A DNA stretch of 10,753 bases, from assembly GCA_025457805.1 (NCBI GenBank), contig JALOTR010000037.1, positions 1 through 10,753 of the forward strand, written 5' to 3'. The position numbers and the translations under genes were made by a program. The notes beneath the pieces are model-generated. The model was given only the letters and a program-made list of their open reading frames with translations, did no database searches and was not told where the DNA came from. The DNA comes from Akkermansiaceae bacterium (GTDB lineage: Bacteria; Verrucomicrobiota; Verrucomicrobiia; Verrucomicrobiales; Akkermansiaceae). Below, in pieces: positions 1-5,158 of this stretch (the stretch's first letter is position 1; the number at the start of each line of letters is the position of its first letter).

Positions 1-37
1 CATGAAATCAGATTTCAGCGTCAATCCCCCAGCATTC

Positions 38-61
38 CTTGGCGAGCTTGGCGTCTTGGCG
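38..61. repeat. Three short direct repeats of CTTGGCG
   Basis: CTTGGCG occurs at 38-44, 47-53 and 55-61, spaced 9 and 8 bases apart. On the other strand the unit reads CGCCAAG. It lies outside any supported gene. It may be a fragment of a dispersed intergenic repeat or a protein-binding array; the sequence alone does not decide this. Confidence 0.6.
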
Positions 62-119
62 TTTCAAATAAGGTTTTTCCCCGGATTTAGAGCACCCCGG
101 CCGGGCGCTGCATCGCCGC

Positions 120-147
120 TTGAAACCCTGCGGGGCGCGCTTAGCCT
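120..147 (+). promoter_or_regulatory. Probable promoter of the DUF2237-SelO pair, possibly leaderless
   Basis: A -35-like TTGAAA (120-125, five of six matches to TTGACA) is followed after 16 bases by TAGCCT (142-147), whose 3' end lies only 5 bases before the ATG at 153. This spacing would start the transcript at or next to the start codon. It would also explain why no Shine-Dalgarno sequence is seen. The TTG at 120 is in frame with the gene but fits better as the -35 element than as a start codon. The call rests on pattern only. Confidence 0.42.
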
Positions 148-152
148 CGGCC

Positions 153-515
153 ATGCCTACCAACGTCCTCGGAACGCCCTTGCAGGCCTGCTGCATGAAA
201 CCCCGCACTGGATTTTATCGGGATGGCTATTGCCGCACCGGGCCCAACGACATCGGGCTGCACACGGTATGCGCGGTGGTGACGGCGGAGTTTCTGGAAT
301 TTTCGCGGAGTCGGGGCAACGACCTGAGCACGCCGCGGCCGGAGTTTGAGTTCCCGGGTCTCAAGGCGGGCGATTCGTGGTGCTTGTGCGTCAGCCGTTG
401 GGCGGAAGCCTTGCAAGCGGGCAAGGCCCCGGCGGTGGTGCTCGAGGCCACGCACCTGAGTGCGCTGGAGTTTGTATCGCTCGAAGACTTGCGGGCCCAT
501 GCGGTGAATTCGTGA
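153..515 (+). CDS. DUF2237 family protein (120 aa)
   Basis: A small, probably cytoplasmic protein of the widespread DUF2237 family, whose biochemical function is unknown to me. The family's recognisable blocks are all present: NVLG near the N-terminus (4-7), TGFYRDG (19-25), TGPxDxGxHTVCAV (29-42), EFLEFSRSRGNDLSTPRPE (46-64), FPGLKxGDxWCLC (67-79), and VVLEATHxxALE (95-106). It has six cysteines, at 13, 14, 27, 40, 77 and 79. There is no signal peptide or membrane segment. I chose the ATG at 153 because family similarity begins almost at once after it. An upstream in-frame TTG at 120 would add 11 unmatched residues and overlaps a likely -35 element. The gene ends 14 bases before the SelO start, so the two are probably co-transcribed. 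The six cysteines and the SelO neighbour hint at a redox role, which is inference. Confidence 0.9.
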   Translation: MPTNVLGTPLQACCMKPRTGFYRDGYCRTGPNDIGLHTVCAVVTAEFLEFSRSRGNDLSTPRPEFEFPGLKAGDSWCLCVSRWAEALQAGKAPAVVLEATHLSALEFVSLEDLRAHAVNS

Positions 516-529
516 AATTTCCATCTGGC

Positions 530-1999
530 ATGAAATCCATCTCAAGCGATGCAGCCGGTTGGCGCTGGGATCACAGCTATGTGAGCCTGCCGGGATTGAT
601 GTTCGAACGCTCGCGGCCAGTGCCGGTGCGTGAGCCGGGATTGGCGATTTTCAATGTGCGGTTGGCGGCGGAGTTGGGCCTGGATGCGGAGGAAATCCTG
701 CGTGGCGGAGCGGCGAGAATTTTTGCGGGCAATGAGATCCCCGAAGGCGCGGACCCGATCGCGCAGGCTTATGCGGGTCACCAGTTTGGTCATTTCACCG
801 GCTTGGGCGACGGGCGGGCCATCCTTCTGGGCGAGCATGTCACGCCGGATGGCAAGCGATATGACATCCAGCTCAAAGGCTCGGGCAGGACTGCTTATTC
901 GCGCGGCGGAGATGGCAGGGCGGCCTTGGGGCCGATGCTGCGGGAGTATATCATCAGCGAGGCCATGCACGCGCTCGGCATCCCCACCACACGGAGTCTT
1001 GCGGTAGCCACCACGGGCGAGGCGGTGATGCGCAGCGAGACGTTGCCCGGTGCCGTGCTCACCCGCGTGGCCGCCAGTCACATCCGCGTGGGCACCTTCC
1101 AGTGGGCGGCGGCTCATGAGGATCATGCGGCCTTGTTGGCATTGGCGGATTATACGAGGCAGCGGCATTTTCCGGAAATCCCTGAAAATGATTCGCGGCA
1201 TTTTGCTTTCTTCGAGGCGGTGCTGGACCGTCAGGCATCGCTGATCGCGAAGTGGCTGCACGTGGGTTTCATCCATGGCGTGATGAATACCGACAACATG
1301 GCACTTTCCGGAGAAAGCATCGACTACGGCCCCTGCGCCTTCATGGATGCCTATGATCCCGCCACCGTCTTCAGTTCGATCGACCGCCATGGCCGCTATG
1401 CTTATGGCCAGCAGCCATCGATCGCCCGCTGGAATCTTGCGCGACTGGCGGAAGCGATGCTGCCTCTGTTAGATAAGGATTCGAAAACCGCGGTGGATCT
1501 CGCCAACGAAGCGCTTGGTTCCTTCGAGGGACGTTTCCAAGCCTACTGGCTGCATGGCATGAGAAACAAACTCGGCCTTCGAACGGCCCATGCAGACGAT
1601 GCGATGCTCGTGCAGGAGTTCCTCGATCTGATGCAGGCGAATCACATGGATTTCACCCAGAGTTTCCGTGCGCTGAGTCATGCGGAGGCGATTAAGGAAT
1701 GCCCGTTTCCGCATGGTGATTTGTTGGCATGGCATGGCAGGTGGAGGGATCGGCTCGACAAGGAGAAATCCGAGTTAAGTGAAATCGCCCGTCACATGAA
1801 ATCTCACAATCCCGCTGTGATTCCACGCAATCACAAAGTGGAGGAAGCGCTCGCCGCCGCCACCGATCACGGTGATCTGGAGGTAATGCATCGCCTGCTT
1901 GCCGCGCTCGCCAATCCATTCAATGACGAGGCACCTCTCGAATACACCGCACCGCCACCACCGAGCGAACGCGTCTATCAGACTTTCTGCGGGACCTGA
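530..1999 (+). CDS. selO: Protein adenylyltransferase SelO (YdiU/UPF0061 family, 489 aa)
   Basis: SelO proteins are kinase-fold enzymes that bind ATP in a flipped orientation and transfer AMP to Ser, Thr or Tyr of target proteins; known bacterial targets are linked to redox balance. Length is close to E. coli YdiU (478 aa). Visible blocks are YAGHQFGHFTGLGDGRA (81-97), QLKGSGRTAYSRGGDGRA (114-131) with nucleotide-binding Lys116, Glu139 in LRE, Arg179 in LTR, and HGVMNTDNM (249-257) with catalytic-type Asp255 and Asn256. Asp265 in IDYGP would bind metal. All keep a constant +3 offset from the Pseudomonas syringae residues as I recall them (K113, E136, R176, D252, N253, D262). The C-terminus is FCGT, placing Cys487 third from the end, where eukaryotic SelO has selenocysteine. 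The ATG at 530 is preferred because upstream in-frame sequence overlaps the DUF2237 gene and has no SelO similarity. No Shine-Dalgarno sequence is evident, so translation may be coupled to the gene 14 bases upstream. Confidence 0.96.
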   Translation: MKSISSDAAGWRWDHSYVSLPGLMFERSRPVPVREPGLAIFNVRLAAELGLDAEEILRGGAARIFAGNEIPEGADPIAQAYAGHQFGHFTGLGDGRAILLGEHVTPDGKRYDIQLKGSGRTAYSRGGDGRAALGPMLREYIISEAMHALGIPTTRSLAVATTGEAVMRSETLPGAVLTRVAASHIRVGTFQWAAAHEDHAALLALADYTRQRHFPEIPENDSRHFAFFEAVLDRQASLIAKWLHVGFIHGVMNTDNMALSGESIDYGPCAFMDAYDPATVFSSIDRHGRYAYGQQPSIARWNLARLAEAMLPLLDKDSKTAVDLANEALGSFEGRFQAYWLHGMRNKLGLRTAHADDAMLVQEFLDLMQANHMDFTQSFRALSHAEAIKECPFPHGDLLAWHGRWRDRLDKEKSELSEIARHMKSHNPAVIPRNHKVEEALAAATDHGDLEVMHRLLAALANPFNDEAPLEYTAPPPPSERVYQTFCGT

Positions 2000-2016
2000 A
2001 TCCAGCCTCTAACAAG

Positions 2017-2048
2017 AACAACCCGCGCCCTTGCGGGAGCGGGTTGTT
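2017..2048. terminator. Shared hairpin terminator between convergent selO and Asp-rich gene A
   Basis: AACAACCCGCGCCC (2017-2030) pairs with GGGAGCGGGTTGTT (2035-2048) in 13 of 14 positions around a TTGC loop. It sits 17 bases after the selO stop and 29 bases past the stop of the converging gene A, so it can serve both. Downstream on the plus strand comes a T-rich but interrupted stretch (GGATTTTGGGTTTGGGTTT); on the minus strand the sequence continues CTTGTTAG. The U-tracts are imperfect, so strength is uncertain. Confidence 0.8.
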
Positions 2049-2077
2049 GGATTTTGGGTTTGGGTTTCTCGCCGCGT

Positions 2078-3394
2078 TCAATCCGCGGAGGGAGCCGTTC
2101 CTGAGAAGAAGGTCGTGCCACTTTGTGAGATCACGATGGCTTCGCCTTCGATATCGAAATCGAGCAGGATCTCATCGCTGTCGCTGGGGACCTTCTCATA
2201 GCGGAGCTTGCCACGAAGTTTTCCTTTCACGGAAGTCACCACCAGTGTGCCTTGCTTGGCGCCATCCACCAGAAAGTCATAACTGCCTGCGGGGATTCCC
2301 TCCACCTCGATTTCAGCACCTGCCACGCCGTTCGTGCCGAACTCAATCTCCACACTGCCTTCCGCTTCCCTGGAAAGTCCGGATGCCGGTGTAAGCGACG
2401 CCGTCAGAGGCAGACCGCCGCCGTTGTCATCATCATCGTCATCATCATCATCGCCGGGTGTGGTGGGAGGAGTGGGGATGGTGCCGTTGAAAAAGACCGT
2501 GCCGCCTTGGCTGATTTCCACCGGGAGGCCGATGGGATCAAAGGGAAGCGGCAGTTCGCCGGGCTCGTTCGGTGTGGTTTCAAATTCCACTTCACCTTCG
2601 GTGCGCTTGCCGTCTTGCACGACGGTGAGTTTGCCGAGATTCTGCGAGTTGATGATCACATCATAATCGCCCACCGCGAGATTGCGCGCATCGAAGTCGA
2701 GCTCGATCTTGCCGCTGACGAGTTTTTTGATCTTGGCGCGCACCCGGCTTCCGGCAGGAGCGGCGGATGTCGCGGCAAGACCCACTTCGGTTTCGGAATC
2801 ATCATCCGAGACGCCGTCATTGTCATCGTCGCTATCGTTGTCATCGCTCTGGCCATCGCCATCATCATCATCGTCACGGCCACGGCCCTTGCCATCGCCA
2901 TCACAGTCGTCGTCGTCGGAATTGTCGCGGCCGTCACCATCGATGTCGTCATCGATGCTGTCGTCCTTGCCATCTCCATCGATGTCGCTTTCGCTCGGGT
3001 GATCATCCAAGCGGCCATCGCCATCGATGTCCCTTTCACCCGGTGCATCGTCCCTGCGGCGATCGCCATCGATATCAAGTTCACTGGCAGAATCATCGGG
3101 CCGACCGTCATCATCAATATCGAGTTCGCGGGGATCATCATTCCGGAGGCGGTCTCCGATGTATTTGCCTTTGAGCGGGCCTTTCTTGCATCTGCCACCG
3201 TCCACATTGCGATCGGCTCCGTTCGGTTTGCCATCATTATCGACATCAGGATCGACGGCATTGGCGATGCCATCGCGATCAAGATCATCCGAAGAGGATT
3301 GGGCCTGGACCTGCGAGAGTCCGATGGCTGCGGCGAAGGCGAGGGTAGCTGCCGCGCCGTGGAGGGTTTTTGTGAGCTTGGTTTTTGGTTTCAT
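2078..3394 (-). CDS. Exported Asp-rich repeat protein A (TSP3-like repeats plus two beta-rich domains, 438 aa)
   Basis: I do not recognise a named family for the whole protein. Residues 1-31 form a signal peptide (basic MKPKTKLTK, hydrophobic core, VQA before Gln32). Residues 36-200 are an acidic region of about ten DxDxDG-type loops, as in thrombospondin type 3 repeats, which bind Ca2+ in known families. An N-terminal pair is followed by GKYIGD (76-81) and then DID-type units at 92, 107, 122, 137 and 150. Residues about 205-308 and 330-435 are two copies of a beta-rich domain with the pattern GxYDxxV...FExxP...LxFD...IxxxGxxxFxGxxP, joined by a linker with nine Asp in a row (315-323). The start at 3394 is chosen for the signal peptide; the frame stays open to 3529, but that extension spans sequence around a terminator and has no such logic. 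No C-terminal anchor or sorting motif is visible. It is paralogous to the protein encoded at 3612-5039. Role unknown; a secreted Ca2+-binding matrix or surface protein is a guess. Confidence 0.85.
   Translation of the reverse strand: MKPKTKLTKTLHGAAATLAFAAAIGLSQVQAQSSSDDLDRDGIANAVDPDVDNDGKPNGADRNVDGGRCKKGPLKGKYIGDRLRNDDPRELDIDDDGRPDDSASELDIDGDRRRDDAPGERDIDGDGRLDDHPSESDIDGDGKDDSIDDDIDGDGRDNSDDDDCDGDGKGRGRDDDDDGDGQSDDNDSDDDNDGVSDDDSETEVGLAATSAAPAGSRVRAKIKKLVSGKIELDFDARNLAVGDYDVIINSQNLGKLTVVQDGKRTEGEVEFETTPNEPGELPLPFDPIGLPVEISQGGTVFFNGTIPTPPTTPGDDDDDDDDDNGGGLPLTASLTPASGLSREAEGSVEIEFGTNGVAGAEIEVEGIPAGSYDFLVDGAKQGTLVVTSVKGKLRGKLRYEKVPSDSDEILLDFDIEGEAIVISQSGTTFFSGTAPSAD
2426..2452 (-). repeat. GAT/GAC codon run encoding nine Asp in gene A
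   Basis: Nine consecutive Asp codons (seven GAT and two GAC on the coding strand) form a near-pure trinucleotide tract between the two beta-rich domains. The equivalent linker in paralogue B (residues 349-365) is shorter in Asp and Gly-rich. Such tracts can change length in steps of one residue without a frameshift. Confidence 0.8.
2915..3127 (-). repeat. Imperfect 45-bp tandem units (15-residue Asp-rich repeats) in gene A
   Basis: The coding-strand units encode xDIDGDGxxDDxxSE-like segments whose first Asp falls at residues 92, 107, 122 and 137, exactly 15 apart, and then 150. The repetition is stronger in protein than in DNA because third positions vary. The same register recurs in gene B. 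Confidence 0.7.
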
Positions 3395-3611
3395 AAGAGT
3401 TCGGGATTCGTGTGAGGGTATGGTTTCATCACCATGGGTATAAAAAGACAGCAATCGCCAGAGGAGTCCAATCGAAATCCGTAACAGAATGATCAGAAAT
3501 GAAAACGAATCAAAACGCCAGCCCGGCATGAAACGACCCGCCTCACGTGAATGAGGCGGGTCGTTTGCGGAGTTTGGGAATCGATGAAGCTTCCCGGTTC
3601 TTCAGGCCGAC
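3395..3611. other. Intergenic region between Asp-rich genes B and A
   Basis: This 217-base gap contains the perfect hairpin terminator at 3531-3566. It should also hold the promoter of gene A, since transcription from gene B is probably stopped there. On the minus strand an AT-rich patch reading TTTTTATACC (around 3437-3446) could be a -10 region, but I find no good -35 partner, so I do not call a promoter. No gene is supported. Confidence 0.6.
3531..3566 (-). terminator. Perfect 15-bp hairpin terminator after Asp-rich gene B
   Basis: AAACGACCCGCCTCA (3531-3545) is exactly complementary to TGAGGCGGGTCGTTT (3552-3566) around a 6-base loop. It begins 45 bases after the gene B stop in the direction of minus-strand transcription. 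Read on the minus strand the stem is A-rich at its 5' side and ends in GTTT, with only a short U-tract. It probably insulates gene A from gene B. Confidence 0.82.
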
Positions 3612-5039
3612 TTACTCCCCCCCGGGTGCGGTGCCTGTGAAGAAAGTGATTCCGTTTTGGGAAAGGATGATGGGCTGCGAGGCGACGGCGAAATCCAATA
3701 ACAACTCACCGGGTCCATCCGGCACCACGCGGAAACGAAGCACGCCCTGGGTCTTGTCTTCCACAAGGGATACGGCGAGGCTGCCGCGGAGGGTGCCACC
3801 GACGAAGAGATCATAGTTTCCGGCTGGAATGGCCTCGACCTGGACTTCAAGGCCGGCCACGCCGGCAAGGCCCATCTGCACTTCCGCATTGCCTTCCGCT
3901 TCTTCGGAAAGACCCGGGGCTTTGATCAGTGCCACTCCGATCGAAGTGCCGGTCCCATTGTCATCATCGCCATCATCATCGCCACCGCCACCTTCGGCAG
4001 GGGTTGGAATGATTCCGGTGAAATAGGTAATGCCGTTTTTCACGATGGAAACGGGAAGTCCGATGGGGTCGAAAGGCAGGGCAAGCTCGCTGGCTTGGTT
4101 GGGATTGGTTTCAAACCAAACTTCACCCTCGGTGCGATTGTCATCCACCACCATCTGCATCGGGCCGATGATCTGATCATTGACCATGATATCATAAATG
4201 CCTTCAGCAAGATCCCGGGCATCAAACTCAAGCGTGATCTTGCCTGTGGCGAGGCGCTGGACTTTCGTCACCACCATGCTTCCGGATGGGGCGTCTTCGG
4301 TCGCGGTGAGGTGAAGCTCCACTTCAAGCTCATCATCATCTCCGTGATGATCGAGATCGTCCTCATCGGAGTGGCCGTCATTGTCATCATCGGAGTCATC
4401 CCGATTGGCAATTTCATCTCCATCCGAATCATCATCTTCGAGGTTCGGGCGGCCATCACCATCGGAATCATCGTCGATGGATGCACTGTTGGCGAGGCTG
4501 TCGCCGTCGATGTCATCATCGCTGGAATCGCTGCGATCATCGCCATCGATATCGTCTTCCATGAGATCGTCATCATCGAGCGAGTCACCGTCGATATCAT
4601 CTTCGCTGGCTTCATGGTCCATGCGGCCATCACCATCGGCATCGAGTTCACCGCCTTCATCATCCTTGCGGCGGTCGCCATCGATGTCGTCCTCTGAGGG
4701 ATGATCATCGGATTTGGAATCGCCATCGATATCGGTCTCCCCAAGCGAGTCATCGGCCTGGCCGTCATCGTCCATGTCCTTGTCGGCGGGGTTGTCGTTG
4801 TTGACATAATCGCCGATGTATTTGCCTTCAAAGGGCCCGGTTTTGGCGATGCCGCCATCGATGTTGTCGTCGAGGGCATTCGGGATGCCGTCGTTATCGA
4901 TATCGAGGTCCACGATATTGGGGATGCCATCGCCATCGAGATCGGGCGCGGATTGGGCCTGCGCGGTGAGGGTTCCGAAGGCGAGGCCCGCAGCAGCGAT
5001 CCATCGGATGCCGGTGGATTGGAACGTTTTGCGTTTCAT
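3612..5039 (-). CDS. Exported Asp-rich repeat protein B (TSP3-like repeats plus two beta-rich domains, 475 aa)
   Basis: Paralogue of protein A with the same order of parts. Residues 1-28 are a signal peptide (MKRK, then a hydrophobic run, AQA before Gln29). Residues 32-235 hold about twelve DxDxDG-type acidic loops, expected to bind Ca2+ by analogy with thrombospondin type 3 repeats. GKYIGD recurs at 72-77, and DID-type units start at 88, 103, 118, 133, 148 and 163, exactly 15 apart, then 176. Two beta-rich domains follow (about 240-345 and 366-472) around a Gly/Asp linker. The first shares RTEGEV, FDARxLAxGxYD and LPFDPIGLPV with A's first domain. The second shares GVAG, IPAGxYD and the ending FFxGTAP with A's second. 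The open frame extends upstream to 5417, but that part overlaps the GloVer gene and shows no signal logic, so the ATG at 5037-5039 is preferred. It has no Shine-Dalgarno sequence. It lies 119 bases downstream of the GloVer gene and ends at its own terminator hairpin. Function unknown; probably secreted or surface-located. Confidence 0.86.
   Translation of the reverse strand: MKRKTFQSTGIRWIAAAGLAFGTLTAQAQSAPDLDGDGIPNIVDLDIDNDGIPNALDDNIDGGIAKTGPFEGKYIGDYVNNDNPADKDMDDDGQADDSLGETDIDGDSKSDDHPSEDDIDGDRRKDDEGGELDADGDGRMDHEASEDDIDGDSLDDDDLMEDDIDGDDRSDSSDDDIDGDSLANSASIDDDSDGDGRPNLEDDDSDGDEIANRDDSDDDNDGHSDEDDLDHHGDDDELEVELHLTATEDAPSGSMVVTKVQRLATGKITLEFDARDLAEGIYDIMVNDQIIGPMQMVVDDNRTEGEVWFETNPNQASELALPFDPIGLPVSIVKNGITYFTGIIPTPAEGGGGDDDGDDDNGTGTSIGVALIKAPGLSEEAEGNAEVQMGLAGVAGLEVQVEAIPAGNYDLFVGGTLRGSLAVSLVEDKTQGVLRFRVVPDGPGELLLDFAVASQPIILSQNGITFFTGTAPGGE
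4470..4784 (-). repeat. Imperfect 45-bp tandem units (15-residue Asp-rich repeats) in gene B
   Basis: Six units begin with an Asp at residues 88, 103, 118, 133, 148 and 163, a strict 15-residue spacing, and a further unit follows at 176. Typical unit content is DIDGDxxxDDxxSED. Compared with gene A the array is one or two units longer, which accounts for part of the 37-residue length difference. Confidence 0.7.
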
Positions 5040-5092
5040 GAGGGTGGATTCGGTTCGGTGGAAAAGTGGTTCAAGGGCGGCTTTCGCAGGAT

Positions 5093-5121
5093 GGAATACC
5101 GGTCGCGGTGGGGCTTGGCAA
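5093..5121 (-). promoter_or_regulatory. Candidate sigma70-type promoter of Asp-rich gene B
   Basis: On the minus strand TTGCCA (complement of 5116-5121, five of six matches to TTGACA) is followed after exactly 17 bases by TATTCC (complement of 5093-5098, three of six matches to TATAAT). Transcription would begin near 5086, leaving a leader of roughly 45 bases. The 119-base gap after the GloVer gene has no hairpin, so readthrough from upstream is also possible. Confidence 0.4.
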
Positions 5122-5158
5122 AAAGTTTGGCGTAACGAGATGGTTGGGAAAGGCCGGG

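Larger units (their letters stand above)
1..152. other. Non-coding region upstream of the DUF2237 gene
   Basis: No convincing gene lies here; open frames on both strands are short, compositionally odd and lack family resemblance. The stretch holds a perfect 7-1-7 inverted repeat at 3-17 (TGAAATC/GATTTCA), three CTTGGCG copies at 38-61, a 10-base GC palindrome (CCCGGCCGGG) at 96-105, and a promoter-like pair ending at 147. Any gene to the left of the window edge is not visible. Confidence 0.6.

Noticed and set aside
377..529. 51-residue upstream extension of SelO
   Set aside because: It lies within the DUF2237 gene in another frame and has no SelO similarity; the ATG at 530 gives normal family length.
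770..830. Apparent one-residue deletion in SelO at GHFTGLGDGRA compared with the GHFxPQLGDGRA form
   Set aside because: I recall a SelO subfamily that has the shorter form, and the downstream active-site residues stay in register, so this is subfamily variation and not damage.
2915..3127. CRISPR-like array because of the regular 45-bp spacing
   Set aside because: The units are coding, imperfect and contiguous with no separate spacers; they are tandem Asp-rich protein repeats.
2252..3415. A 387-codon plus-strand open frame, rich in Ile, Ala and Val, opposite gene A (and similar ones opposite gene B at 4095-4697 and 4701-5135)
   Set aside because: These arise because GAT-GGC-GAT codons read as ATC-GCC-ATC on the other strand, which avoids stops. 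The minus strand has signal peptides, domain structure and paralogy, so the plus-strand frames are shadows.
3395..3529. N-terminal extension of protein A starting at 3529, with a hydrophobic stretch that could look like a membrane segment
   Set aside because: A standard signal peptide starts at 3394, matching paralogue B, and the extension reaches up to the terminator region of the preceding gene.
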